Positions 9,969 through 18,766 of a DNA stretch of 64,000 nt are shown here, piece after piece. Under the pieces are notes generated by a model that made no database searches, was not told the DNA's origin, and saw only the letters and a list, made by a program, of their open reading frames with translations. This DNA comes from Alteromonas aestuariivivens (GTDB lineage Bacteria > Pseudomonadota > Gammaproteobacteria > Enterobacterales > Alteromonadaceae), in assembly GCF_003367475.1 (NCBI RefSeq), contig NZ_QRHA01000001.1, positions 186,001-250,000 on the forward strand. Direction: 5' to 3'. Made by a program: the position numbers and the translations under genes. Numbering within the stretch: the first letter of the stretch is position 1; each line of letters opens with the position of its first letter.

Positions 9969-10412
9969 TCAGTCGTCAACAAACATCTGTTGTTGAAATT
10001 TTAGTGTCCTAATCTCGTTGCCTTGCTGGATGTCGATGGCAAAACGCAGCGTTTCTCTGTCGGTGAATGTAACTTCAGCCAGGTAATAGATTGCCGGCCC
10101 TTCTTCGACTTTCTGAAATGCCAGTTCTTTGGCATTACCCAGCAGGTTAGTCGCTGTGCCCATTACGGCAACGTTCTGCGCCTGCTGACTGGTATGATCC
10201 AATACGGAAACATTGATCAGCGCACTGTATTTACTGCGAACGATGCCATAGTTTTTGGCTACGTCGGGATTCAGAAATGCAGTATTCACAACCATATAGT
10301 GCACATCCCAGTTACCTAACTGGATTTTTTGTTCTGCGCGTGCAGACATGGCTGTCAGGCAAAGCAGCAGAGCCCACCACACAAAATAATGACGTTGTTT
10401 TAAGGTTTGCAT
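9969..10412 (-). CDS. DUF4426 exported protein
   Basis: A 147-residue secreted protein of unknown function. It starts at ATG 10412 behind a very strong GGGGGAGG site 5 bases upstream. The N-terminus is a standard signal peptide, with a hydrophobic stretch WWALLLCLTAMSARA and probable cleavage after SARA. The mature part has the family features GNWDVHYMVVNTAFL and GNEIRTLKFQQQMFVDD and is predicted to be beta-rich. It is the last gene of yggS-proC-yggT-DUF4426, 19 bases after yggT, a recurrent order in gammaproteobacteria. An in-frame upstream start at 10484 would run into yggT and lose the signal peptide. Confidence 0.88.
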   Translation of the reverse strand: MQTLKQRHYFVWWALLLCLTAMSARAEQKIQLGNWDVHYMVVNTAFLNPDVAKNYGIVRSKYSALINVSVLDHTSQQAQNVAVMGTATNLLGNAKELAFQKVEEGPAIYYLAEVTFTDRETLRFAIDIQQGNEIRTLKFQQQMFVDD

Positions 10413-10431
10413 AATTACCTCCCCCAAGAGT

Positions 10432-10974
10432 TTAGTAGAGGCCAAAGGTATCTTGTAGCAGAAGCTGTATAAATTGCAGTGCAATGATGGCTACCAGTAC
10501 GGAAAGATCCAGCCCTCCTAAGGGAGGAAGGATTTTGCGTATGGGGGCCAGAAAAGGTTCGGTCAGCTGATACAGCACGTATTCAATGGGGTTATTGCCC
10601 TGGGATACCCAACTGAGAATGGCCCGAAGGATCAGGACCCAGAACACCAGTGACAGGGATTCCTTGATGACATCTACCAAAGCGACAATTATCAGCCCAA
10701 CCGGGTTGAACGGGCCATTGCTGAAGAGCAGCATCAGGGTAGCCATTTTGGCAAAAGCGACAACAACGGCCAGCACAAACGTGGCCGTGTCAAAGCGCCC
10801 CAAAGAGGGGATAACCCGGCGCATCGGCCCCACCAGCGGGTGGGTGGCTTTGACAACAAACTGGCTGAGCGGGTTATAAAAATCCGCCCGCACCAGCTGT
10901 AACCACAATCGTAAAATCACCACCATCAGGTAGAGGTTGAAGAGGGTGCTGATCAAAAAAACCGATGCGCTCAT
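10432..10974 (-). CDS. yggT: YggT family membrane protein
   Basis: A 180-residue integral membrane protein made of two YggT repeats, each with a hydrophobic pair followed by a proline-rich loop: NPLSQFVVKATHPLVGPMRRVIP in the first and NPIEYVLYQLTEPFLAPIRKILP in the second. About four membrane segments are visible. Its role is not firmly known; the family has been tied to osmotic tolerance and to envelope or division functions. SD AGGGA precedes ATG 10974. It sits 28 bases after proC in the conserved yggS-proC-yggT group. Confidence 0.93.
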   Translation of the reverse strand: MSASVFLISTLFNLYLMVVILRLWLQLVRADFYNPLSQFVVKATHPLVGPMRRVIPSLGRFDTATFVLAVVVAFAKMATLMLLFSNGPFNPVGLIIVALVDVIKESLSLVFWVLILRAILSWVSQGNNPIEYVLYQLTEPFLAPIRKILPPLGGLDLSVLVAIIALQFIQLLLQDTFGLY

Positions 10975-11002
10975 TGTGATTAAATCCCTGGTAATGTTTT
11001 AA

Positions 11003-11824
11003 CTAAAGTTGTTTGGCCATTTCTTCTGCACGGGCAACGGCAGCCCGCATGGCTTTGGCAACCATGTCCGGCAGGCCTTGATCAATAAGGCTATTTACCG
11101 CCGCAGCCGTGGTGCCACCTTTTGACGTAACGTGGGCTCTCAGCTCACTTAATTCAAGCTGTGGATTGTGACAAACCATTTCAGCGGCTCCCAGCATGGC
11201 CTGCTGGACCATTTTACGGGCGTCATCATGGCTGAAACCCATGTTGATGGCTTCTTCCTGCATGGCCTGCAAAAACAGAAAGAAATACGCGGGGCTGCTG
11301 CCAGCCGCGGCAATTACGCCGTTGATGTCGTCTTCCTTATCAACCCAAAGGGTGTCGCCTACGCTGGCCATTACAGATTCAACATAGTGGCGATCGGCTT
11401 CACTCACCGAGGGTTGCGCGTACAGTCCAGACATTCCTTTGCCGAGCAGACTCGGGGTGTTGGGCATAATGCGTACTACTGGATAATCGCCACCCAGCAT
11501 GGCCTGAAGCCTGGCTACCGGTAAACCGGCAGCAATTGAAAGAAACAGTTTTCCACTCAGATCACAGCTGGCTTGAAGTGCCTGGCACATGTCACCCATA
11601 ATCTGCGGTTTCACTGCAAGTACAATGGCATCGGCAAACTGGCAAGCCTCTTCGTTCGACTGAGTTGTACGGATACCAAAGGCACTGCGAAGCTCGTCCA
11701 GCTTGGGTGTTGAGGGGTTACTTGCCAGAATAGAGTCTTTGTCATAACCGGATTGGACCAGGCCGCTGATGATACTGCGGCTCATATTTCCTGCACCAAT
11801 AAAGGCCAATTTTCTCTGTTGCAT
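11003..11824 (-). CDS. proC: Pyrroline-5-carboxylate reductase
   Basis: Catalyses the last step of proline synthesis, reducing pyrroline-5-carboxylate with NAD(P)H. The 273 residues begin with the Rossmann motif FIGAGNMSRSIISGL. AVKPQIM, RIMPNTPSLLGKGMSGLYA and the C-terminal signature AHVTSKGGTTAAAVNSLIDQGL are typical of ProC. AAGGG is about 6 bases before ATG 11824. Between yggS (43 bases upstream) and yggT. Confidence 0.96.
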   Translation of the reverse strand: MQQRKLAFIGAGNMSRSIISGLVQSGYDKDSILASNPSTPKLDELRSAFGIRTTQSNEEACQFADAIVLAVKPQIMGDMCQALQASCDLSGKLFLSIAAGLPVARLQAMLGGDYPVVRIMPNTPSLLGKGMSGLYAQPSVSEADRHYVESVMASVGDTLWVDKEDDINGVIAAAGSSPAYFFLFLQAMQEEAINMGFSHDDARKMVQQAMLGAAEMVCHNPQLELSELRAHVTSKGGTTAAAVNSLIDQGLPDMVAKAMRAAVARAEEMAKQL

Positions 11825-11867
11825 GAATACCCTTTTTGTTGAAGTTTAACGGTTGGCTGGCCGTGGG

Positions 11868-12554
11868 TTACTGCCGGGCACCGAAGATGGCGGTGCCGAT
11901 ACGAACCATGGTAGAACCATGGGCAATGGCCGGACCCAGGTCGCCGCTCATTCCAACTGACAGGGTATCAAAATTGGCCAGTTTTGTATGGTAGTGCTCA
12001 AAGATTTGTTGCAGTCGGCCAAGAGTTCTCTGTTGCTCTTCAACCGTGGGGCTTGCCTTTGGAATGGCCATCAGGCCCCGCAGAACAAGGCGCGGGAGAG
12101 CTTCAATTTGTTCAATTAATGCTTCCAGCTGTTTTGGGGTTGCGCCGGATTTGGAATCTTCATCATCAATATTCAGCTGAATTAATACCTGCAGAGGAGG
12201 CATGGAATCTGGCCGCTGGTCGTTAAGACGCTGGGCAATTTTGCTACGGTCAATTGACTGCACCCAATCAAAATGTTCGGCAACTACCTTGGTTTTATTC
12301 GATTGTAACGGCCCAATCATATGCCACTCAATATCAGCAAGTGCCTGAAGCTGAATAATTTTATCCACCCCTTCCTGAACGTAATTTTCGCCGAACAAAC
12401 GTTGTCCCGCTTCATACGCTTGGGTGATATCAGATACCGGTTTGGTTTTGCTAACCGCTAGTAATTGCACTGAATTTGGTGGACGATGTGCCAGAGCAGT
12501 CTCCTGATTGATACGCCCCTGCGCGGCTTTCAGTCGTTCTGCTATTGATTGCAT
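11868..12554 (-). CDS. yggS: Pyridoxal-phosphate homeostasis protein
   Basis: PLP-binding protein of the YggS/PLPHP family that maintains vitamin B6 and amino-acid balance without known catalysis. The 228 residues fold as a single TIM barrel. The PLP lysine lies in LLAVSKTKPVSDI (about residue 36), with GENYVQEGVDK, WHMIGPLQSNK and the C-terminal MGMSGDLGPAIAHGSTMVRIGTAIFG-type ending (here VGMSGDLGPAIAHGSTM). AGG lies 8 bases before the ATG. It diverges from pilT with only 29 bases between start codons, so at least one promoter must lie inside a coding sequence. Confidence 0.95.
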   Translation of the reverse strand: MQSIAERLKAAQGRINQETALAHRPPNSVQLLAVSKTKPVSDITQAYEAGQRLFGENYVQEGVDKIIQLQALADIEWHMIGPLQSNKTKVVAEHFDWVQSIDRSKIAQRLNDQRPDSMPPLQVLIQLNIDDEDSKSGATPKQLEALIEQIEALPRLVLRGLMAIPKASPTVEEQQRTLGRLQQIFEHYHTKLANFDTLSVGMSGDLGPAIAHGSTMVRIGTAIFGARQ

Positions 12555-12583
12555 GATTTACCTAAAGTTTTGGAGAAGTGGCT

Positions 12584-13627
12584 GTGGATATTACCGAACT
12601 TTTAGCCTTCAGTGTAAAGAATAATGCGTCGGATCTGCACTTGTCAGCAGGTCTGCCACCCATCATTCGTGTGGATGGGGAAATGCGACGGCTAAACGTT
12701 CCGGCGCTGGATCACAAGCAGGTTCATGGTCTGATTTATGAAATCATGAACGACATGCAGCGCAAAGAATACGAAGAGAATCTGGAAACTGACTTTTCTT
12801 TTGAAGTCAAAGACCTGTCCCGTTTCCGGGTTAATGCGTTTGTGCAAAACCGCGGTGCAGCGGCAGTACTGCGGACTATCCCCAGTAAAGTATTAACGTT
12901 AGAGGACCTCGGTGCGCCGGAAATCTTCAAGAAAATCATCAATCAGCCCACCGGTCTGGTATTGGTTACCGGAGCAACCGGTTCCGGTAAGAGTACCACC
13001 CTGGCGGCGATGATTGACCATATCAACACCCACAAGCGTGAGCACATTCTCACCATTGAAGACCCCATCGAATTCGTGCATGACAACAAGTTGAGTCTGC
13101 TTAACCAGCGGGAAGTTCACCGGGATACCCGCAGCTTTTCAAATGCCCTGCGATCAGCTCTGCGTGAAGACCCGGATGTAATTCTGGTGGGGGAATTGCG
13201 AGACCTGGAAACCATTCGCCTGGCGATGTCAGCGGCGGAAACCGGTCACCTGGTGTTTGGTACCCTGCATACCAACTCAGCGCCCAAAACCATCGACCGT
13301 ATTATTGATGTGTTCCCCGCGGAAGAAAAAGCCATGGTCCGTTCCATGTTGTCAGAATCGTTACGTGCGGTTATTTCGCAGACGCTGCTGAAAAAGATTG
13401 GCGGTGGCCGGGTGGCAGCACACGAAATCATGGTTGGTATTCCGGCTATCCGTAACCTGATCCGCGAAGACAAGGTACCGCAAATGTACTCGGTGATTCA
13501 GACCGGCCAGTCCCACGGTATGCAGACCATGGATCAATGCTTACAGCGTCTGGTTGCCATGGGGGTGATTTCTCAGGAAGATGCCGCCGCCAAGGCGGTG
13601 GACAAGCAGCCCGGTAGCAGTTTTTAA
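12584..13627 (+). CDS. pilT: Type IV pilus retraction ATPase PilT
   Basis: Hexameric motor driving pilus retraction, needed for twitching and DNA uptake. The 347 residues start MDITELLAFS at GTG 12584, with TGGAG 8 bases upstream. A GTG two codons earlier (12578) has too short a spacing. The Walker A is GATGSGKSTT (about residues 130-139). The Asp box is LTIEDPIEFVH, Walker B is DPDVILVGELRDLET, and the His box is GHLVFGTLHTNSA. The C-terminal AIRNLIREDK is the PilT-specific retraction motif. pilU follows after 13 bases. Confidence 0.97.
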   Translation: MDITELLAFSVKNNASDLHLSAGLPPIIRVDGEMRRLNVPALDHKQVHGLIYEIMNDMQRKEYEENLETDFSFEVKDLSRFRVNAFVQNRGAAAVLRTIPSKVLTLEDLGAPEIFKKIINQPTGLVLVTGATGSGKSTTLAAMIDHINTHKREHILTIEDPIEFVHDNKLSLLNQREVHRDTRSFSNALRSALREDPDVILVGELRDLETIRLAMSAAETGHLVFGTLHTNSAPKTIDRIIDVFPAEEKAMVRSMLSESLRAVISQTLLKKIGGGRVAAHEIMVGIPAIRNLIREDKVPQMYSVIQTGQSHGMQTMDQCLQRLVAMGVISQEDAAAKAVDKQPGSSF

Positions 13628-13640
13628 GGAGCGCTGAGTA

Positions 13641-14750
13641 ATGTTGGATTCATTTCTGGAACAAATGGTTTCCCAGTCTGCCTCGGACTTGTTTATCACT
13701 GCGGGATTTCCGGTCAGTGCAAAAATCAATGGGCAGCTGACCAAACTGACCGAGATGCCACTGACGGATGAAGAAGCCTTGTCGCTGGTGCACGAAGCCA
13801 TGAACGACAAGCAGCACGACGAGTTTCATTCCAGTAAGGAATGTAACTTTGCCATCGCCCGGGAGGGAGTTGGCCGTTTTCGTTGCAGTGCCTTCTGGCA
13901 GCGCGACCAGGCGGGGATGGTGGTACGTCGTATTGTTACCCAAATCCCTAAGGCTGACGATCTCGGGCTGCCGCCGGTGCTCAAGGATATTATTATGTCC
14001 AAGCGCGGGCTGGTGTTGTTTGTGGGTGGAACCGGAACCGGTAAATCTACTTCATTGGCTGCGCTGATCGGGCACCGGAATACCAATTCCCGGGGCCACA
14101 TTCTGACTATCGAAGATCCGATTGAATTTGTTCATGAGCACCATAACTGTGTGGTCACCCAGCGTGAAGTCGGTATCGACACCCAGTCGTTCGACGATGC
14201 GCTCAAGAGCTCCTTGCGTCAGGCCCCTGACGTGATTCTGATCGGTGAGATCCGTTCCATGGAAACCATGGAATACGCCATGTCTTTTGCCGATACCGGC
14301 CATTTGTGTGTGGCTACCTTGCACGCCAACAATGCCAACCAGGCCATTGAACGTATTATGCATTTGGCCCCCAAAGACATGCACGACAAGCTGCGTTTTG
14401 ATCTGTCGCTGAACATTCGTGCCATCGTGGCCCAGCAACTGGTGCCGACCAAAGACGGTAAGGGCCGGGTAGCAGCCATCGAGATCCTGCTGAATTCACC
14501 GCTGGTGACCGACCTGATTCAGCGTAATGAGATTGGCAGCCTTAAAGAGGCGATGAAAAAAGGTAAGGAAATGGGCATGCAGAGCTTTGATATGGCGCTG
14601 TACGACCTGTACAAAGCCGGTAAAATCGATCTGGATCAGGCCCTCCACCATGCTGATTCTCCGAACGATCTGCGTCTGATGATCAAACTGGACACCAACG
14701 AAGGCAGTGGGCTTGGCTCCTTGTCCGAGGTGTCCATTGACATGGATTAA
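13641..14750 (+). CDS. pilU: PilT-dependent accessory retraction ATPase PilU
   Basis: A PilT paralog of 369 residues that helps PilT retract pili under load. It has its own Walker A GGTGTGKSTS (about residues 131-140), LTIEDPIEFVHEHHNC, Walker B APDVILIGEIRSMETM and the His box GHLCVATLHANNANQ. It lacks PilT's AIRNLIRE motif (LVTDLIQRNEIGSLK replaces it) and has an extended acidic C-terminus, as PilU proteins do. SD AAGGAG is 9 bases upstream of ATG. Forms an operon with pilT. Confidence 0.95.
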   Translation: MLDSFLEQMVSQSASDLFITAGFPVSAKINGQLTKLTEMPLTDEEALSLVHEAMNDKQHDEFHSSKECNFAIAREGVGRFRCSAFWQRDQAGMVVRRIVTQIPKADDLGLPPVLKDIIMSKRGLVLFVGGTGTGKSTSLAALIGHRNTNSRGHILTIEDPIEFVHEHHNCVVTQREVGIDTQSFDDALKSSLRQAPDVILIGEIRSMETMEYAMSFADTGHLCVATLHANNANQAIERIMHLAPKDMHDKLRFDLSLNIRAIVAQQLVPTKDGKGRVAAIEILLNSPLVTDLIQRNEIGSLKEAMKKGKEMGMQSFDMALYDLYKAGKIDLDQALHHADSPNDLRLMIKLDTNEGSGLGSLSEVSIDMD

Positions 14751-14893
14751 GCCAGCAGGCCCCAGTGACAGGGGGGAGCCGTTACTCATGGCTCACTCCT
14801 TTTACGACTAAACCCGCGTCACCTATACTGAAAACCATGGTTTAAAAGTCTGCCAGTGCCGGAATAACTCGCGTTTATGAAAAGGATGGATTT

Positions 14894-15199
14894 ATGCGAA
14901 AACTGTTTGGCCATGATGATCGCTTCTTAGTCCAGAGCGTGCGCAGCGAACTGGATGCGCTCAACATTCCTTATTTGATGAAAAACGAATTCGTCGGCGG
15001 TGCAGTTGGGGAACTGCCCTGGCAGGACAGCCAGCAGGAGATCTGGTTACTGGACGAAGCATGGTACAAGCGCGCCTCGGAAGTGGTAGCAGCGCTGATA
15101 AATTCTGCCTCTCTCAATAGCGGCCAGGAGTGGTGCTGCGAACATTGTGGTGAGCAAAACGGTGCTGCGTTTGGCGTTTGCTGGCACTGCTACCGCTGA
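14894..15199 (+). CDS. DUF2007-type protein with C-terminal zinc ribbon
   Basis: A 101-residue protein. Its first 75 residues resemble the DUF2007 (putative signal-transducing) fold: QSVRSELDALNIPYLMKNEF, then a hydrophobic strand and a helix. The last 25 residues hold two CxxC pairs, WCCEHCG and VCWHCYR, which should bind one zinc ion. Function unknown. SD AAGGA precedes ATG 14894 by about 8 bases. It stands 143 bases after pilU and ends 4 bases before the convergent ruvX stop. The domain call is from recalled family patterns. Confidence 0.72.
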   Translation: MRKLFGHDDRFLVQSVRSELDALNIPYLMKNEFVGGAVGELPWQDSQQEIWLLDEAWYKRASEVVAALINSASLNSGQEWCCEHCGEQNGAAFGVCWHCYR

Positions 15200-15203
15200 A
15201 GCT

Positions 15204-15635
15204 TTACTGGTACTGGCTTTCTGCCCAGCCGGCGAAAATTACACAGGCAGATACACTGTCTACCTTATCCTTACTGAGTTTTTTGTAGCCGCCCAGTTCA
15301 AACAGGGTGGCTCGGGCGTCTACGGTGGACAACCGCTCATCGTAGGTTTCCACTGGCTTGCCGAAGCGGCTGAACAGGCGGTTGGCAAACTTGCGGGCCC
15401 GCTGAGTGACATCCTGCTCAGTGCCATCCATATTCAGTGGCAAACCAACCACCACCAGATTGGGTTGCCATTCTTGAAATACTTTACCCACCTGTTCCCA
15501 ATCGGGAATGCCGTCGCGGGCTTTCAGAGCCGCTAAAGGTGAGGCGGTGCCGGTAATTTCCTGGCCAACCGCGACACCGATGCTTTTGGTACCAAAATCG
15601 AATGCCAGTACGGTGCGTTTACCAACCTCAGGCAT
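15204..15635 (-). CDS. ruvX: Putative pre-16S rRNA nuclease / Holliday junction resolvase YqgF
   Basis: A 143-residue RNase H-fold nuclease of the YqgF/RuvX family, implicated in 16S rRNA 5' maturation and earlier proposed as a resolvase. The acidic catalytic positions are present in [26 protein letters not shown] and the C-terminal [21 protein letters not shown] and RARKFANRL are hallmark blocks. ATG 15635 overlaps the yqgE stop by 8 bases (ATGCCTGA), which argues for coupling. A longer frame from 15668 is possible but adds unconserved residues. Confidence 0.93.
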   Translation of the reverse strand: MPEVGKRTVLAFDFGTKSIGVAVGQEITGTASPLAALKARDGIPDWEQVGKVFQEWQPNLVVVGLPLNMDGTEQDVTQRARKFANRLFSRFGKPVETYDERLSTVDARATLFELGGYKKLSKDKVDSVSACVIFAGWAESQYQ

Positions 15636-16194
15636 GACCAATTTCCGGACCCAGTTGCCAGACATCAATTCCCAGTTTGTTTACTGCAGCCTGCCAGCGC
15701 TGGTGAATGGGGGTATGGAACATAATGGTTTCGTCGGCTTCGACGGTCAGCCAGGAATTCTCCTGCATTTCCTTTTCCAGTTGCCCGGCGGTCCAACCAG
15801 CGTAGCCGAGCGCGATAATGGCATTCTCCGGGCCTGTTTTATTGCCAATTGCGGTGAGAATATCTTTGGAGGTGGTGACCGTAATTTCTGAGGTCAGCGC
15901 CAGGCTTGAAGCCCAGCTTCCCTGGGAGTTGTGCAGCACAAAACCGCGCTCCTGGCTAACCGGGCCACCGGCAAGAATGATCTGCTCGGCCCTGTCTTCA
16001 GCGACTTTGGCGTCTTTATCTGTCTGCTCCAGCAATTGCTGTAAAGTCATGTTCGAGGGCTGATTGATTACCAGCCCCATTGCGCCCTGGTCGTTATGTT
16101 CACAGATGTAGGTTAGCGAACGGGAAAAGTAGGGGTCTTCCATGGATGGCATGGCAATCAAAAAATGGTTCTGCAAACTGGTTAATTCGGTCAT
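15628..16194 (-). CDS. yqgE: YqgE/AlgH family protein (UPF0301)
   Basis: A 188-residue conserved protein of unclear role, homologous to Pseudomonas AlgH. Hallmarks are [53 protein letters not shown] and [15 protein letters not shown]. The start was placed at ATG 16194 (MTELTSLQ). An in-frame ATG at 16206 overlaps the gshB stop as ATGA and is an equally possible, coupled start giving 192 residues. The gshB-yqgE-ruvX order is widely conserved in gammaproteobacteria. Confidence 0.94.
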   Translation of the reverse strand: MTELTSLQNHFLIAMPSMEDPYFSRSLTYICEHNDQGAMGLVINQPSNMTLQQLLEQTDKDAKVAEDRAEQIILAGGPVSQERGFVLHNSQGSWASSLALTSEITVTTSKDILTAIGNKTGPENAIIALGYAGWTAGQLEKEMQENSWLTVEADETIMFHTPIHQRWQAAVNKLGIDVWQLGPEIGHA

Positions 16195-16202
16195 GGTATA
16201 TC

Positions 16203-17159
16203 TCATTGCCTTTCCGACAGCTTTGCCTCAATGGCTTCAAACAATTGGCTCAGAATATTGATGTCATAAGCTGCTTCAATTTCCCGCACACAGGTTGGGC
16301 TGGTGACATTGATTTCGGTGATCCTGTCGCCAATCACGTCAAGCCCAACAAACAGGAGTCCGTGGGCTTTGAGGGTCGGTGCAATGGCTTCTGCCAATGC
16401 CCGGTCTGAGTCGCTGATAGGCTGTGGCCTGCCGGTACCGCCGGCAGCCAGGTTTCCACGGTTTTCGCCTTTGCTTGGCAGGCGGGCCAGACAATAGGGT
16501 ATGACCTTACCGTCGACAATCAATACCCGCTTGTCGCCGTCTTTGATGGCGGGTAGAAATTCCTGCACCATCATTTGCCGTTTGCCATGGTCGGTCAGTG
16601 TTTCGATTATCACACCAAGGTTGTTGCCATCCGGTGTGACCCGAAAAATAGATGCGCCACCCATACCATCGAGTGGCTTGCATATGATGTCCTGATGCTG
16701 GCTGTGAAACTGACGAATCAGATTGCTGTTGCGGGTTACCAGGGTGGCCGGAATGAGTTCCGGGAACCAGGCCGTAAACAGTTTTTCATTGAAATCCCGC
16801 AATGCGCGGGGGCTATTAACCACCAACGCTCCGGCGTGTTCAGCCAGAGACAATATTTGCGTTGCGTACAAATATTCACTGTCGAAGGGCGGGTCCTTGC
16901 GCATCAGGATCACGTCCAGATCACCCAGAGCGAGCGTCCGGGATTCACCAAGCCGGTAAAAATCGTGCGCTTGGTCAATAACTTCAATATCCCTTGCCAG
17001 CCCCATGGGAACGCCATTGTCCAGATACAAATCCGCCATCTCCAGATAGCGTATTTTTGCGCCACGACGCTGTGCTTCCAGCATCATGGCAAAACTGGTG
17101 TCCTTGTGGGGTTTAACAGTCGTGATGGGGTCCATCACGATGCCAAGGGTATAGCTCAT
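16203..17159 (-). CDS. gshB: Glutathione synthetase
   Basis: ATP-grasp ligase joining gamma-glutamylcysteine and glycine, the second step of glutathione synthesis. The 318 residues compare with 315 in E. coli. Visible features are LGIVMDPITTVKPHKDTSFAM at the N-terminus, LMRKDPPFDSEYLYAT, KPLDGMGGASIFRV (ATP-grasp lid) and the metal-binding FVGLDVIGDRITEINVTSPT. The start at ATG 17159 has AGAGAA upstream; longer in-frame starts reach to 17228 but are not conserved. Located between rsmE and yqgE on the same strand. Confidence 0.96.
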   Translation of the reverse strand: MSYTLGIVMDPITTVKPHKDTSFAMMLEAQRRGAKIRYLEMADLYLDNGVPMGLARDIEVIDQAHDFYRLGESRTLALGDLDVILMRKDPPFDSEYLYATQILSLAEHAGALVVNSPRALRDFNEKLFTAWFPELIPATLVTRNSNLIRQFHSQHQDIICKPLDGMGGASIFRVTPDGNNLGVIIETLTDHGKRQMMVQEFLPAIKDGDKRVLIVDGKVIPYCLARLPSKGENRGNLAAGGTGRPQPISDSDRALAEAIAPTLKAHGLLFVGLDVIGDRITEINVTSPTCVREIEAAYDINILSQLFEAIEAKLSERQ

Positions 17160-17293
17160 GTTTGATTCTCTGGTATTGAATTGATTAATGCTAACTATGG
17201 CGCTGAATAGTGAGAATTCAAGCGCCACAGGCGCAACATGCTGCCAACAAAGACCGGATTTTCATTCAGTCCCGTTCACAGCAATTTAAAATG

Positions 17294-18022
17294 CTATAAA
17301 TCGCCGTGCAGGCCCTGTAACAGACTGAGGCTGGCAATGGCCGCAGTTTCAGTGCGCAGGATTCTTGGCCCTAAACTGGTTTTGGAGAAACCACATTCCT
17401 CGGCCTGGTGAATCTCGTTGTCTGAAAGCCCTCCTTCAGGGCCAATCAGCAGGCGGTAGCCGTGAGTGCAATAGGGGACTTGGGTTAAAGAGCTTTCAGC
17501 TCCCGGCGCCAGAACCAGTCTACAGGCCTTTGTTGAGGCTGCAAACCACTGGCTAAGTGGAAGCGGTTCGTTTAGAACCGGAATACGGTTCCTGCCACTT
17601 TGTTCACAGGCACTGATCAGAATTTTTAACCATTGCTGGTGTTTCTTCTGCCAGCGTTTCTCATCCAGTTTTACCGCACAGCGTTCTGTTATTAAAGGAG
17701 TAATTTCGGTTACACCCAATTCGACGGATTTTTGCAGCACAGTGTCCATGCGGTCGCCTTTGGAAATTCCCTGGCCCAAATGGAGCGGTAGCGGTGATTC
17801 CTTATTAAGGGTAAGGCAGGCATCGGCTTCCACTACTACCTGTTTACGGCTGACACTGATGAGTTGCCCGCTGTACTCATTGCCATCCCCGTTGAACAGT
17901 ACAACAGGGTGGTTTGCCTTCAGCCGAAGTACCGTTGCGACATGATGTGCAGCCTCGTCTGTCAGGGAAAACTCACAATCGAGAGGGATGGGATGAGGGT
18001 AATAAAGCCGGGGAATTCGCAT
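17294..18022 (-). CDS. rsmE: 16S rRNA (uracil-1498-N3)-methyltransferase
   Basis: SPOUT-class methyltransferase that makes m3U1498 in 16S rRNA. The 242 residues open with RIPRLYYPHPI and an RNA-binding PUA-like domain (LTDEAAHHVATVLRLK). The SAM-knot region follows: LLIGPEGGLSDNEI (about residues 193-206) and LGPRILRTETAAIASL, the family's C-terminal signature. SD is poor. The neighbour gshB is 134 bases downstream on the same strand, as in E. coli. Confidence 0.95.
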   Translation of the reverse strand: MRIPRLYYPHPIPLDCEFSLTDEAAHHVATVLRLKANHPVVLFNGDGNEYSGQLISVSRKQVVVEADACLTLNKESPLPLHLGQGISKGDRMDTVLQKSVELGVTEITPLITERCAVKLDEKRWQKKHQQWLKILISACEQSGRNRIPVLNEPLPLSQWFAASTKACRLVLAPGAESSLTQVPYCTHGYRLLIGPEGGLSDNEIHQAEECGFSKTSLGPRILRTETAAIASLSLLQGLHGDL

Positions 18023-18067
18023 GAACCGTATACAAAAAAGTTAACTGTACCCGGATCATAACTACAT

Positions 18068-18091
18068 CGGACCGTTATTAGCAACGGTCCG
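18068..18091. other. Hairpin upstream of rsmE
   Basis: A perfect 9-bp stem (18068-18076 with 18083-18091) with a 6-base loop. It lies between the small minus-strand gene ending at 18137 and the rsmE start. There is no T-run, so it may be a factor-assisted terminator of the small gene or a leader element of rsmE. Confidence 0.4.
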
Positions 18092-18136
18092 CACAAATTG
18101 AATGTCAGTCAGAGCCTCGTATCAGGGGAATAGTGT

Positions 18137-18325
18137 TCAGGCTGAGTGAGAGTATACCGACCCCTGTCCTGCCGTCGGCGGATGGGTAAAGTGGTGTATG
18201 GTTTGTTTGTAGGCAGGTGTGGGAGAGTTTTGCCGAGCGTGAACCGAGTTGGTGCCGGTGTCATTGCTCAGAGCATAGATAAATAAAACTAAAACAACCA
18301 GAAAAAGCACTGAAAGAAATAACAT
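18137..18325 (-). CDS. Possible small single-span membrane protein
   Basis: A 62-residue open frame starting MLFLSVLFLVVLVLFIYAL, one strongly hydrophobic membrane segment, then a polar tail rich in Ser, Thr, His and Pro. AAGGG (18338-18334 on the minus strand) is 8 bases before ATG 18325, which makes translation credible. No family is recognised. It lies upstream of rsmE on the same strand, separated by a hairpin. It may also be chance; conservation is unknown. Confidence 0.4.
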   Translation of the reverse strand: MLFLSVLFLVVLVLFIYALSNDTGTNSVHARQNSPTPAYKQTIHHFTHPPTAGQGSVYSHSA

Positions 18326-18766
18326 TTTCAGATCCCTTAAAAACATTAATACGTAACACATTGCTATATCGCAGGCATTCAGTTAACAAGCATCATTCCA
18401 TTACTGCTGCTGGTTGCAAACGGAATACCAGTACGACCAGGATGGCGGTCGAAAAACGCTCGACCATGAGCCACCATAGCTTCCGGGGCCTGGCGCCTCC
18501 TGACGGCCTGGCCCTCTCCCCGGGCCCGGAATTGGTAACCGGTTTCGAAGAGAATGAGAATATAGACCAATTTTTGGAATTTGTCAGTGACAGTTCGGTT
18601 ACAGTAAAACCCATTTGTTGGCCGATCAGCTTTGTATAAGCCGTTGCTGCAAAATGGAAAATGCTAATGCTGGTTTTTTATTGCACAATCACGGGAATGG
18701 CTGCTAACTTAAAAGTTCGGCCCTTTTTTCTACAACTTCGACAACGAGGCGGCTGTTGCCGCAAAC
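18326..18766. other. Intergenic stretch without a convincing gene
   Basis: About 440 bases between the small minus-strand frame and mscS. A GC-rich core (18478-18540) contains GCCTGGC twice and GCCTGGCC-like blocks. Open frames exist on both strands (for example 18361-18639 plus and 18393-18614 minus) but none has a good ribosome-binding site or recognisable similarity. The promoter for mscS is presumably in 18640-18766; no clear consensus was picked. Confidence 0.5.

Noticed and set aside
14771-14803. Terminator after pilU
   Set aside because: Only a 5-bp stem with a mismatch and a 9-base loop before CCTTTT; too weak to call.
18361-18639. 92-codon plus-strand frame in the GC-rich intergenic region
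   Set aside because: No ribosome-binding site, overlapped by similar-length minus-strand frames, no recognisable domain.
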